From contig JANWUX010000003.1 of the NCBI GenBank assembly GCA_025057905.1, positions 1-64,000 on the forward strand: DNA of 64,000 bases, read 5' to 3'. Of the stretch, positions 47,380 to 57,163 are shown piece by piece (position 1 is the stretch's first letter; every line of letters starts with the position of its first letter). The DNA comes from Patescibacteria group bacterium (GTDB taxonomy: Bacteria; Patescibacteriota; Microgenomatia; UBA1406; GWC2-37-13). A program made the position numbers and the translations under genes. The notes under the pieces are model-generated. The model did no database searches, had not been told where the DNA came from, and was given only the letters and a program-made list of their open reading frames with translations.

Positions 47380-49365
47380 ATGAAAAGTAAAAACTATTTT
47401 TCTAGGCTAAAGAATTACTTTTTCTTGAGAACTCTGTATCTAATCTTCATGGGGTTCTTTCTATTGATAGCAATTTTTTTTATGAGAAATCGAGATCGAA
47501 ATAATTTAAGAATTTCAGCAGTAGCCACTAATAACTGTATTCAGAAGGTTAACAATCAAGACTTTGTTTTTTTTAGAAGATCAAACGCTGCCTTAATTTG
47601 CAATCGAGATGAGATCTTAAGCAACAAAGACACGACTAGTTCTCTTGACGCCTGGCGAGTTACCAATCGCTCTTGCAATAACAACAATGACTGTGGCGAA
47701 GGAACGACCAATTGGTGTTATTATTTCAATAACCCCAGGAGAAATCTTTGTCTTTCTCGCGAACCAAACTGTGACAATGGCTCCTGTTTTCCTGAGAAAT
47801 TAGCCAGCAATCAAAGTAATCAAGACAATCAAGATAATAATCAGAGTTCTCAGAATCAAAATAATCAGAGTTCTCAGAATCAATCGCCAACTGGCCAGCA
47901 AACAACCACTAGCCAAGATATGCCAGTTGTAAAATGCGCTCAGATGGTAAACAACCAAAGCTATCTTTTTTTTAAAAGATCCAATGCTTCTCTTGTTTGC
48001 GATAAAAATGAGATTACAAACAATAACTCTAATGATTCTATCGATGCTTGGAAGATTACTGATCGAACTTGCAGAAATAGTGACGACTGTGGTGGCGGAG
48101 TGGCCAATTGGTGTTATTACCTTAGTGAACAAAGAAGAAGTTTATGTTTATCCCGCGACTCAAGTTGTGACAATGGTTTTTGTTTAAGTAAAAGAACAAA
48201 CAATGATAACAACAGTCAAAATAGTAACCAAACTAATCAAGGCAGTCGAGTGGCTGGAAACAATCAAAGTTCAAGAAGACCCCAAGATCAAACTTCCAAG
48301 CCTACTTCACTTCCTTCTCCAATCCCCGATCCTTGCACGAGAATCGGGGGTGTTTGTACAGATATAGAAATCCAATTTCAAAAAAGTAAAAATCAATCTT
48401 TTTTTTACATAGAAGCTAATGATCAATCTGCTGTAGATTTTTGCAAACAAAAATACAGTCAGAGTAATCAAAATTTTTCTTGCTATATACTTCAAACATT
48501 GTCTCAAAATTCCCCATCAATTTCAGCACAGAGAATTTCTAACCCAACAAATGCCCCAACAACTACACCATCCCAAACCCCAACTCCACCCTCACCAACA
48601 CAAACACAAAGACTAATACCAACACCAACTCTTGATACTCGTTGCGATGTGACAAGAAACGATTATTGCATTGAATGGAGGGTATCAAGATATGAGCAAA
48701 GCACTGGTCAGTTTCCCTGGTGTAGATTGCCTGACGGACAGTATGTTAAGCTTGAAAAAGTTGAGACTTACAGCGAAGTGTGTAATGACGCTAATTATCC
48801 TGGGCTTGTTGGTTTAAGAACAATTAAAAGAGAAAATCATAAATTTAATGAAAAGCCACTTTATGGTTGTCTTTATTCTGTATTAGAAAATTCAGGTAGA
48901 GAGATTGTTTGTAATCCTGAACCGGGAGTTTGGAACTCAGAGTGTAGTTATTACTGCGAGTTGCCACCCACACAAAAAATTACTTTCAAAATAGAAAACT
49001 CTTTTTTCTGGAGATTTTTCGGCGTAAATAGTGAGCCCTACGAGAGTGATCATGCTCCGTCAATTTTAACTGAGAATCCTGAAGTTAGAATTTATCCAAA
49101 TAGGATTGTTATAGAAATTTACTACTATAATGACTCATTTATTGATAGAAAAGTGATCAATATAAAAAACGCAAAAGATTTAAAAGAGCTCAGAGATAAA
49201 GGCACGACTTTTGATTTAAATCTTCAAACTGAAGAAATTAAGAGAAACTATGGCCTTCTAAAAACAGGAATTATCGTGCTAAAAAAAGTATCAGGTATTA
49301 TAGTTACATATAATATCAGTTTAATGTTTAATGTCGGTCACAATCGTGATGCACGAATTTTTTAA
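47380..49365 (+). CDS. Secreted Cys-containing surface protein with duplicated module and NQS-rich linkers
   Basis: N-terminal TM/signal; repeated CIQKVNNQDFVFFRRSNAALICNRDEI...WRVTNRSCNNNNDCGEGTTNWCYYF and CAQMVNNQSYLFFKRSNASLVCDKNEI...WKITDRTCRNSDDCGGGVANWCYYL. Confidence 0.75.
   Translation: MKSKNYFSRLKNYFFLRTLYLIFMGFFLLIAIFFMRNRDRNNLRISAVATNNCIQKVNNQDFVFFRRSNAALICNRDEILSNKDTTSSLDAWRVTNRSCNNNNDCGEGTTNWCYYFNNPRRNLCLSREPNCDNGSCFPEKLASNQSNQDNQDNNQSSQNQNNQSSQNQSPTGQQTTTSQDMPVVKCAQMVNNQSYLFFKRSNASLVCDKNEITNNNSNDSIDAWKITDRTCRNSDDCGGGVANWCYYLSEQRRSLCLSRDSSCDNGFCLSKRTNNDNNSQNSNQTNQGSRVAGNNQSSRRPQDQTSKPTSLPSPIPDPCTRIGGVCTDIEIQFQKSKNQSFFYIEANDQSAVDFCKQKYSQSNQNFSCYILQTLSQNSPSISAQRISNPTNAPTTTPSQTPTPPSPTQTQRLIPTPTLDTRCDVTRNDYCIEWRVSRYEQSTGQFPWCRLPDGQYVKLEKVETYSEVCNDANYPGLVGLRTIKRENHKFNEKPLYGCLYSVLENSGREIVCNPEPGVWNSECSYYCELPPTQKITFKIENSFFWRFFGVNSEPYESDHAPSILTENPEVRIYPNRIVIEIYYYNDSFIDRKVINIKNAKDLKELRDKGTTFDLNLQTEEIKRNYGLLKTGIIVLKKVSGIIVTYNISLMFNVGHNRDARIF
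47836..47883 (+). repeat. 24-bp tandem repeat x2 (NNQSSQNQ)
   Basis: aataatcagagttctcagaatcaa repeated exactly twice. Confidence 0.9.
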
Positions 49366-49374
49366 TTAAGAACT

Positions 49375-49824
49375 ATGATTCATTTTTCCTTCAGTAAAAT
49401 AAAAATTTTTTTTGTCTTAGGAATTTCTTTATTTCTCTCTTTCTTTCTAAAAAAAGAACTATTCATACAAAACACCCCCTATCTAAAAATGCCTCTTGAT
49501 CAATATTTAAGTTCAAAAATCAACTCAGTGCTTTTTTCTCTTAGGTACGGTGACAGCTATAGGAATCTTATCGAGAATCCAGTTGAGATCTCTGAGAGGA
49601 CGAAAAAAAACATTGAAGAAGTTGTCAACCTTCCTCTCCAAAAGATCTCCCAAGGAGTTTATGCTCAGCAAAAAGAAAATGTCGTTAAGATAACCATTAA
49701 AGAAGAGGAGATAGAATGGATTGATCAGGAAGTGACAATTGATGGAAAAAAGATAAAGATTCGAGTTCCCAGAGATCAGAACCTAAGCGAGGAAAAGATC
49801 AGAAGAATTTTCTTTGATTATTGA
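49375..49824 (+). CDS. Hypothetical secreted protein
   Basis: N-terminal hydrophobic segment, 149-aa ORF. Confidence 0.5.
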   Translation: MIHFSFSKIKIFFVLGISLFLSFFLKKELFIQNTPYLKMPLDQYLSSKINSVLFSLRYGDSYRNLIENPVEISERTKKNIEEVVNLPLQKISQGVYAQQKENVVKITIKEEEIEWIDQEVTIDGKKIKIRVPRDQNLSEEKIRRIFFDY

Positions 49825-49862
49825 CAATATCAATTTTTTATATTAATTTTTTTCATAAAACA

Positions 49863-50186
49863 ATGATTTACGCAAACAGCCAAAATTTCAGAAAAGAGGT
49901 TATTGAGATAAACGGTGTTGTTTTTGTTGATTTCTATGCTGACTGGTGTGGTCCTTGTCGGATGGTGTCGCCGATAATTGACGAGCTTGCCCAAGAAATG
50001 ACCGAGGTGAAGTTTGTCAAGGTAAATGTTGATGAAAACGCCGATCTGGCCAGTCAGTATCAAATTTTCTCGATCCCGACTTTTATTATATTTAAAAACG
50101 GCCAGCCAGTGAATCAGATTTTTGGCTTCAGGACGAAAGAGACACTGCGCGAAGAGATAAAAAAGTACTTGAGAAGTAATTTTTGA
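49863..50186 (+). CDS. Thioredoxin
   Basis: VDFYADWCGPCRMVSPIIDELA, FSIPTFIIFKNGQ; ATG at 49863 preferred over the track start. Confidence 0.93.
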   Translation: MIYANSQNFRKEVIEINGVVFVDFYADWCGPCRMVSPIIDELAQEMTEVKFVKVNVDENADLASQYQIFSIPTFIIFKNGQPVNQIFGFRTKETLREEIKKYLRSNF

Positions 50187-50187
50187 A

Positions 50188-50640
50188 TTATTCCCTGATC
50201 ACTCTGACAACTCTTCCGCCGATTACTTTCAAGGTGAGCCGGGCTCGAGCTAGAAGATACATTGCCAAAGTTGCCAGCCATCGAAGAGAAGAAGTCACCG
50301 GCGCTTTTAGACCAACGATAACTTTTTCATCGGAAATTGGCAGTTTGACATTTCTGTAACTGGGAAAGATTGTCGAGTTTACCTCCTGAAGGCCAAGTTT
50401 TTTCAGATCCGGGGGGAGGTGGATGATCTCTTTTCGAGGCTGAAGATAGGGCCTAACCTCCTTCTCAACCTCCGATTCGACGACTTCCTTTATCTCTACT
50501 ACCTTCTCTAGATTAATCGGCTCAGACTCCTTAGTTGAGAGAGTACTTTTTGAGACCAATTCATCTTTGTTATTTGCTTTGTACTTTACTAGTAGATCAT
50601 CAATTGGGGTATAATTCATAGATTTAATATTAAAAAACAT
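50188..50640 (-). CDS. Hypothetical protein
   Basis: 150-aa ORF. Confidence 0.5.
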   Translation of the reverse strand: MFFNIKSMNYTPIDDLLVKYKANNKDELVSKSTLSTKESEPINLEKVVEIKEVVESEVEKEVRPYLQPRKEIIHLPPDLKKLGLQEVNSTIFPSYRNVKLPISDEKVIVGLKAPVTSSLRWLATLAMYLLARARLTLKVIGGRVVRVIRE

Positions 50641-50650
50641 CTCCTTAAAT

Positions 50651-51148
50651 TTAAAGAATAATCTCTTTTTTTGCGTGAGACCGGGCCATTAAAAAAAGAA
50701 GATCAGAGAGCCGATTTAGATATTTAACTACTTTTGGAAATTTCTTGGTTTTGACAACTACCCTCTCAACTCGCCGACAAACAGTTCTGGCAAGATGAAG
50801 CCAGCAAGAGAGCTCGCTTCCGCCGGGGATGATAAACCGATTAAGAGGAGAGAGCTTAACTTCAAGGTTTTTCATTTTTGTTTCAAATTGTTTCACTTTT
50901 TCATCAAAAAATGAGGTTGAGATCCTGGCACCGGCAACGACAGCCATAATTTGATAAAGATCTTTTTGGATGCTTATTAAAAGATCTCTCTCCTCTTTGT
51001 TCTTTATTTTTAAAACAATCATTGAGAGAAAGGAACTCAGTTCATCAACTGAGCCAAGAATTTCAATTTTTATGTGAGATTTCAGCACTCTTTTTCCTCC
51101 AAAAAGATAAGTCTCGCCTTTGTCCCCGTTTTTGGTGGTGATACTCAT
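50651..51148 (-). CDS. ATP:cob(I)alamin adenosyltransferase (PduO type)
   Basis: TTKNGDKGETYLFGGKRVLKSH, ILGSVDELSSFL, FIIPGGSELSCWLHLARTVCRRVER, YLNRLSDLLFLMAR. Confidence 0.93.
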   Translation of the reverse strand: MSITTKNGDKGETYLFGGKRVLKSHIKIEILGSVDELSSFLSMIVLKIKNKEERDLLISIQKDLYQIMAVVAGARISTSFFDEKVKQFETKMKNLEVKLSPLNRFIIPGGSELSCWLHLARTVCRRVERVVVKTKKFPKVVKYLNRLSDLLFLMARSHAKKEIIL

Positions 51149-51151
51149 AAT

Positions 51152-53488
51152 TTAGCCGCACTCACTGTAGCCACAGCCGTAGCATTTTTTACAACCTTCT
51201 TCATGAACCAAGGAAACCTCGCCACAAGTTGGACACAAGTCAAGCATTTTGTTTTCGTCAATTTCGATGGTTGGCTGAGTGACTGATTCAATTAGTTTGG
51301 GTTTGCTATTTTGTTGGTGGTTTTTATCTAAACGATAGTGCATCGCCAAGACTTTGGAAATCGCATCTGGTAAGCTTCTGACTTTTTCTTTTCCAAAACC
51401 ATAACTTCGTGAGCCACCGATATCTTTGAGTTGATTAACAATTTCTTTTATTCTTACTTCAACAGGCAAGTGAGAGGAAAATCGAAGAGCAGTTGAGATC
51501 ATTCGGCCAAGCCCTTCTGCCATGGCAGAGATATCACTGCCAGCCTTGCCGATGGTAATAAACATCTCCATTGGTTCTGGCGGGTTGTCCCCATTGGTGT
51601 TGATAGTAATGTAGGCAACCCCAACGGGGGTATTGATTTTGTAGGTTGAGCCGTGAACAACCATTGGCCGAGGTTTAATAACCGGCTGAGACTTTTGTTG
51701 ATTTTCTTTTTTCTCTTCTTTTCGCTCAAGGACCCCCTCCCGACAATCTTCTCGAAAATAAGTGATTCCTTTGCAACCAAGCTCATAAGCAAGAGTGTAA
51801 AGTTTTTTTACATCTTCAACGGTATGAGTTTTTGGAGCATTAACGGTTTTGGAAATTGAGGCATCGACATACTTTTGAACTGTTGCTTGGACATAGACGT
51901 GGTCTTCTGGAGTAAGTTCATTGGCTGTAATAAACCACTCGGGTTTTTTTATCTTTCCTTCTTTTATTTCTTTTTCGTGCTTTTTGTACCACTGATCATA
52001 TAGATGGTGTCGAATTACGTGAACACCTAGCCGATCTTTTCTAATGAACTCAAACTCAAAAACCGGCTCGATGCCGGAAGAGGTATTAGCCATCAGTGAA
52101 GTTGAGCCAGTGGGTGCTTGCATAAGAAGAAGAGAGTTTCTAATACCATTTTTTTTGATTAATTTTTTTATTTCCTCGGGGAGTTTAGAGATAAACCTTC
52201 CTTTTAGAAAGAGTTTTTGATCGTATTTTGGAAAACTACCTTTTTCTTTAGCAATCTCCGCTGAAGCTTTGTAAGCCTCATCTCTTATTGTTCTATAAAC
52301 CTTTTCGATAAACTCTAAAGACTCCTTTGAACCGTAGCGAAGATGAAGTTTGATTAAAGCATCAGCCAAGCCCATGGTGCCAAGACCAATTCTCCGTTCG
52401 CCTTCAAGTTGAGTTTTTCTGATTCCTTCGAAGATATAAGGATCCATGTCAATGACATTGTCCTGAAATCTTACGGCAATCTTGACAATTTTTTTTAGCT
52501 CGTTAAAATCAAACTCGCCTTTCTTGTCTATGTCATTGCTTTTTACCAGAGCCGAAAGATTAATTGAACCAAGATTACAGACGCCCCAAGCTGGTAGACC
52601 TTCCTCGCCACAGGGATTAACACAGATAACTTTATTCCAGTAATAGTTGTTATAAAGCTTATTGTATCTTTCCATAAACACAACTCCAGGCTCAGCGCTT
52701 TGCCAAGCCGCCTCGGCAATAAGATCCCAAATTTTTCTCGCTTTTACTTTCTTGTAAACAATCAGCTTTTTTTTATGCTTTTTCCATTTTTCCAGATCAC
52801 CGTCCCAGAGAGTATCATAGTCTTTATCTCGAGTATCCGGGAAGACCAGTTCCCAGTCTTTATCATTTCTGACTGCTTCCATAAACTTATCAGAAATACA
52901 CACTGAAAGATTGGCGCCGTTAATTCTTTTCAGATCTTGTTTGACAGTAATGAACTCCTCAACATTCGGATGCCAGTCCCAAAGCATCAGCATCAGAGCA
53001 CCTCTTCTTGTGCCGCCTTGCTGAATGATATCCTTCGTTGCCACCGAAAAAAGTTCGGCCCAGTTAACCGGCCCTGAAGAGAAACCATTAACCTTCTCGA
53101 CTCTGGCTCCTCGAGGCCGAAGAGTTGAAAGGTTGATACCGACCCCGCCGCCTCGGGCCATAATCTCAACCATTTGTTTTAAGGTTTCAAGAATACCTTC
53201 TCGCGAGTCTTTTGGGGAAGGAAGAACATAGCAGTTATAGAACGAAACCGCATAACCAGTGCCGGCGCCGGCTAAAATTCTTCCACCAGGCACATACTTA
53301 AAGTTTTTCATAGCATCGTAGAACTTCTCTTCCCAAAATTTTCGCTTTTCTTTTTTTTCAACTGAAGCTACTGCTCGAGCGGCTCGTCGCCACATTTCTT
53401 CTGGGGTCTTTTCTATCGGTTGACCATCTTTGCTTTTTAATGAATAACGATCCAAAAAGACCATCTCGGAAACACCTGAAAGTTTCAT
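51152..53488 (-). CDS. nrdJ: Adenosylcobalamin-dependent (class II) ribonucleotide reductase
   Basis: NCYVLPSPKDSREGILETLKQMVEIMARGGGVGINLSTLRPRGA, NPCGEEGLPAWGVCNLGSINLS, APTGSTSLMANTSSGIEPVFE, C-terminal Cys motif CPTCGEVSLVHEEGCKKCYGCGYSECG. Confidence 0.95.
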   Translation of the reverse strand: MKLSGVSEMVFLDRYSLKSKDGQPIEKTPEEMWRRAARAVASVEKKEKRKFWEEKFYDAMKNFKYVPGGRILAGAGTGYAVSFYNCYVLPSPKDSREGILETLKQMVEIMARGGGVGINLSTLRPRGARVEKVNGFSSGPVNWAELFSVATKDIIQQGGTRRGALMLMLWDWHPNVEEFITVKQDLKRINGANLSVCISDKFMEAVRNDKDWELVFPDTRDKDYDTLWDGDLEKWKKHKKKLIVYKKVKARKIWDLIAEAAWQSAEPGVVFMERYNKLYNNYYWNKVICVNPCGEEGLPAWGVCNLGSINLSALVKSNDIDKKGEFDFNELKKIVKIAVRFQDNVIDMDPYIFEGIRKTQLEGERRIGLGTMGLADALIKLHLRYGSKESLEFIEKVYRTIRDEAYKASAEIAKEKGSFPKYDQKLFLKGRFISKLPEEIKKLIKKNGIRNSLLLMQAPTGSTSLMANTSSGIEPVFEFEFIRKDRLGVHVIRHHLYDQWYKKHEKEIKEGKIKKPEWFITANELTPEDHVYVQATVQKYVDASISKTVNAPKTHTVEDVKKLYTLAYELGCKGITYFREDCREGVLERKEEKKENQQKSQPVIKPRPMVVHGSTYKINTPVGVAYITINTNGDNPPEPMEMFITIGKAGSDISAMAEGLGRMISTALRFSSHLPVEVRIKEIVNQLKDIGGSRSYGFGKEKVRSLPDAISKVLAMHYRLDKNHQQNSKPKLIESVTQPTIEIDENKMLDLCPTCGEVSLVHEEGCKKCYGCGYSECG

Positions 53489-53506
53489 ATCTCAATTGAA
53501 TTAAAT

Positions 53507-53953
53507 TTATAACAATTTTTTTAGCTCTTTTTGAAATTCTTCCAAGTCAACAAACCTTTTAAACACAGCGGCAAATCTGATATAGGCAACTTTATCAATT
53601 TTTTTTAGCTTTTTGGCAACTAAGTTGCCGATTTCTTTACTTTCGATTTCTGTTTTGTCCTTTTGTTTTATTTCTTTTTCAACCTCATTAACAAGGTTTT
53701 CTATCTGGTCGCTTGAGATCGTTGTCTTGTTACAGGGCAAAACAATGCTTCGTCTTAATTTTTCTCGATCGAATCTTTCTCTTCGACCGTCTCGCTTGAT
53801 GACCAGAATTGGTAACTCTTCAACTCTCTCATAGGTGGTAAATCTTTTTTGACATTTCAGGCAATTTCTTCTTCTTCTAATTACCGAGCCGTTTTCTAAA
53901 ACCCTTGTTTCGATGACCTCAGTTTCATCGTACTGGCAAAGCGGACACTTCAT
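53507..53953 (-). CDS. nrdR: Transcriptional repressor NrdR
   Basis: MKCPLCQYDETEVIETRVLENGSVIRRRRNCLKCQKRFTTYERVEE, ATP-cone. Confidence 0.97.
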   Translation of the reverse strand: MKCPLCQYDETEVIETRVLENGSVIRRRRNCLKCQKRFTTYERVEELPILVIKRDGRRERFDREKLRRSIVLPCNKTTISSDQIENLVNEVEKEIKQKDKTEIESKEIGNLVAKKLKKIDKVAYIRFAAVFKRFVDLEEFQKELKKLL

Positions 53954-54125
53954 ACAAATAGTGGTTACTTTAAATTTAAAACACTAATCGTAGGCTTTCA
54001 AGGAGTCAGAATAGTTAAAAATATATCAATTTCATTTTAAAGTTTGGGTTATTGAAAATTCAAAGATAGTATCTTTTAACTTTTAAATAGAATATTATTC
54101 AGGAAAACTAACTAGAAGTTCTAGT

Positions 54126-54830
54126 TTGATGGATTTTGAAATTTATCCAGGAGATTTTTTTTCCAAGGTTTTGTCTAGGGTGCCGGCGGCCTGGTCAGTA
54201 TATCTGTCTCACCTGCCAGAAAAAACTGATTTACACAAGAGCCTAGTTTTGTTGTTATTGCCAAAGGCCAAGCCCCATCAATTGACTCACCTCAGATGTC
54301 AAAATAAATTTAAAGTTGACTAGGTTGGGTCAGTTTTTTATTACAATGAATTTTTTAGAAAAGTCATTAAAGAGATAAAGTATCGATTAGTGAAGGAGGC
54401 GCTCACTGAGCTTCTTAAACTTATTAATCCTCTTGAGCTGTGGTTTTTAGATTTTTTTAGAAAGACTAGAGATCAGTTGGTCGTGCAACCAATCCCTCTT
54501 CACCCGAATAAACTAAAAAAACAGGGATTTAATCAGGCCCAAATAATTGGTAACTATTTTGCTCAACTTTTGGCCCTGCCGGTAATTGATGTCCTCGAAA
54601 GAGTCAAAGAGACAAAGCTTCAAGCGGAGATAAAGGATAGGCGACAACAATATCTCAATCTAAGAGGTGCTTTTGCTGTAAGAAGGAAGTCTCAAACCTT
54701 TCTGAAAGAGAAACAAGTAATTCTTGTTGATGACATTATTACTACAGGTCATACCGTTAATGAAGCGGCGAAAATATTGAGGAAAGAGGGTATCCAAAGA
54801 GTTTATTGTTTAACACTAGCCCAGGATTAA
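54126..54830 (+). pseudogene. ComF-like phosphoribosyltransferase with broken zinc-finger N-terminus
   Basis: CRRPGQYICLTCQKKL...FCCYCQRPSP / LTHLRCQNKFKVD*VGSVFYYNEFFRKVIKEIKYRLVKEALTE then intact PRTase motif VILVDDIITTGHTVNEAAKIL; in-frame TAG 54321-54323 plus frameshifts. Confidence 0.75.
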
Positions 54831-54870
54831 CTACCCTTTGTTTAGGGCTAATTTTGTATAATTCTCTTTA

Positions 54871-55851
54871 ATGAAAAACCAAAAAATTGAAATTTCACCA
54901 AAAACAGTCGTCTTTTCGGTTTTTTTTGTTTTGTTTCTTTGGTTTCTCTGGCAGATAAAAGAATTGCTTATTTCTCTTCTGATTGCCTTCATTATTGCTG
55001 GTGCTTTGTCTCCTTTTGTTGATTTTTTTGAAAAAAGAAAAGTTTCTCGGGGGCTGGCGTCACTTGGTGTCTACTTTGGTTTTATTTTCATTTTTTTTAA
55101 TCTTTTTTATCTTGTTATCCCTCCTTTGATTAACGAAGTTGTCTCTTTTACTAAAAATCTGCCTCGGTTTATTGATAATCAGCAGCTGAAACAGTTTTTT
55201 CCCTATTTTGAGATCAATTTCCTAACTTCAAGTTTGCCCAATCTTACTCTAAGTTTTTTTGATTTTCTAAGAAACCTTCTTTCTAACATCGTTTTTATCG
55301 TTACCACCTTGTTTTTTGGTTATTATTTTCTTGCCGAAAAAAACTTCATTAAGGGGGTACTAAAGATCTTTTATTCAGAGAGCCAAGCAATGAGGATAAG
55401 CCATCTGATCAATCTCAGTCAAAAAAAAACCTCTCTTTGGTTTTGGGCGGAGATTTTCTTGATGACTTTCATTGGTGTATTGACTTATGTTGGTCTGTCT
55501 TTGCTGGGGGTAAAGTACGCTTTGCCTCTGGCAGTAATTGCTGGATTGCTTGAGGTAGTTCCAACTATCGGGCCGATCATCTCGGCAGTGCCGGCAGTGA
55601 TCATCGGTTTCTCTCAGTCTTTTAACTTGGGATTAATAGTGATCGTCCTTTATGTTGTGATTCAACAATTAGAAAATAATCTCATCGTTCCGTTTGTTAT
55701 GAGGCGGATTACCGGGGTTCATCCAATCACGGTTCTGATTTGTCTTTTTGTCGGTGGAAAAATTGCCGGCGTTTTGGGAATTCTTATTTCTGTCCCCACG
55801 CTTATTTTTTTCAAAACTCTCCTTCTTGAATGGCGAAAGACTCAAAAATAA
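54871..55851 (+). CDS. AI-2E family transporter
   Basis: Polytopic; LLEVVPTIGPIISAVPAVIIGF, QQLENNLIVPFVMRRITGVHPITVLI. Confidence 0.9.
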   Translation: MKNQKIEISPKTVVFSVFFVLFLWFLWQIKELLISLLIAFIIAGALSPFVDFFEKRKVSRGLASLGVYFGFIFIFFNLFYLVIPPLINEVVSFTKNLPRFIDNQQLKQFFPYFEINFLTSSLPNLTLSFFDFLRNLLSNIVFIVTTLFFGYYFLAEKNFIKGVLKIFYSESQAMRISHLINLSQKKTSLWFWAEIFLMTFIGVLTYVGLSLLGVKYALPLAVIAGLLEVVPTIGPIISAVPAVIIGFSQSFNLGLIVIVLYVVIQQLENNLIVPFVMRRITGVHPITVLICLFVGGKIAGVLGILISVPTLIFFKTLLLEWRKTQK

Positions 55852-55882
55852 AAACTAATTTAAACAAACACGAATCAGATCA

Positions 55883-57163
55883 ATGAAGGTCGCGGTCATC
55901 GGTGGAGGATTAACTGGTTTAGTAGCCAGCTACTTTCTTGCTGATCATTTTGAAGTGGCTGTTTTCGAAAAAGGAACAAGCTTTGGTGGGCTAGCTGGTG
56001 GCTTTCGAACCAAAGATTGGGCGTGGAGCCTAGAGTATGCCTATCATCATCTTTTTGCTAGTGACTGGGAAATCATTCAGTTTGCCAAGGAGATTGGCTT
56101 TGATCGGATAATCTTCGCCACACCAAGAACCGGCTATCTTCTTGAAAACGGAAGCGCCTGGGGAATCTTTCCTTTTGATTCGGCTCTTGATTTACTTTTG
56201 TTCCCCAAGTTATCTCTTTTGGAAAAAATAAGAGTTGGTTTGGTATTTCTTTTCTTTAAACTTTCGCCTTTTTTTTCATTTTATGAAAAGAAGACAGCCA
56301 AAGAATTACTTATTAGTTATCTCGGAGATCGAAGTTATTTTATCTTATTTGACCAGCTTTTTCGGAAAAAATTCGGAAATTTTGCGGAAAATATTCTAGC
56401 TACCTTCATTTGGGCAAGAATTAAAAAAAGAACAAAAAAGCTGGGTTATTTTTGGGGCGGGTTTCAGGAGTTTATTGATTTCTTAACCGAAAAACTAAAA
56501 AAGAAGGGTGTCAGGCTTTTTGTCAATAAACAAGTTGATTCCATTGAAAAGGAGAAAGAAGATTTTTTAATTGACGGGGAGAAATTTGATGTTGTTATCG
56601 GCACTCTTTGTTCGCCGCTGATAGCAAGAGTTGCCAGAAAGATATTTCCCGCATATTTCACGCAAAATCTCCGCAAAATTAACTATCTTGCTGGTTTAAC
56701 TTTAATTATCGAATCAAAAAAACCTCTTCTCAAAGATATCTATTGGCTTAACATCTCCGTGACGGAGATTCCTATTATGGTTATCGTTCAGCACACTAAC
56801 TTTATCGAAAAAAAATACTACAATAATCATCATCTAATTTACTTAGGCTGGTATTTAGACCCGAAAGACTATAAACTAACGCTGACCATGGAGACACTTT
56901 TTAAGTTTGTCAGTCCTTACTTAAAAAAAATCAACCCTGAGTTTCCTTCCTCGGTTGTTAATCTCTATCAGTTTAAAAATCTTTACACACAGCCAATTTT
57001 TGACCGAGAGTTTTTGATACGTAAGCCCGAAATTTTGACTCCGGTAAAAAACCTTTATCTTGCCAATCTGGAAATGACCTATCCTTTCGATCGCGGAACC
57101 AACTATGCTGTTAAACTAGGTCGGCAGGTTGCTAAAAAAATCCTTTCGGAAAATCAGCGGTAA
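55883..57163 (+). CDS. FAD/NAD(P)-dependent oxidoreductase (protoporphyrinogen oxidase-like)
   Basis: VAVIGGGLTGLVASYFLADHFEVAVFEKGTSFGGLAG. Confidence 0.85.
   Translation: MKVAVIGGGLTGLVASYFLADHFEVAVFEKGTSFGGLAGGFRTKDWAWSLEYAYHHLFASDWEIIQFAKEIGFDRIIFATPRTGYLLENGSAWGIFPFDSALDLLLFPKLSLLEKIRVGLVFLFFKLSPFFSFYEKKTAKELLISYLGDRSYFILFDQLFRKKFGNFAENILATFIWARIKKRTKKLGYFWGGFQEFIDFLTEKLKKKGVRLFVNKQVDSIEKEKEDFLIDGEKFDVVIGTLCSPLIARVARKIFPAYFTQNLRKINYLAGLTLIIESKKPLLKDIYWLNISVTEIPIMVIVQHTNFIEKKYYNNHHLIYLGWYLDPKDYKLTLTMETLFKFVSPYLKKINPEFPSSVVNLYQFKNLYTQPIFDREFLIRKPEILTPVKNLYLANLEMTYPFDRGTNYAVKLGRQVAKKILSENQR

Noticed and set aside
47800-48132. Antisense ORF and CRISPR-like appearance of the NQS-rich repeat region
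   Set aside because: The repeat is an in-frame coding minisatellite (24 bp x2) with no spacers; the ORF is antisense to it
51152-53488. Intein in nrdJ (also considered for recA and dnaA)
   Set aside because: Conserved motifs are contiguous and lengths are normal; no insertion
54062-54076. AAAGATAGTATCTTT palindrome upstream of nrdR as an NrdR box
   Set aside because: Does not resemble the known NrdR-box consensus and is not clearly positioned over a promoter
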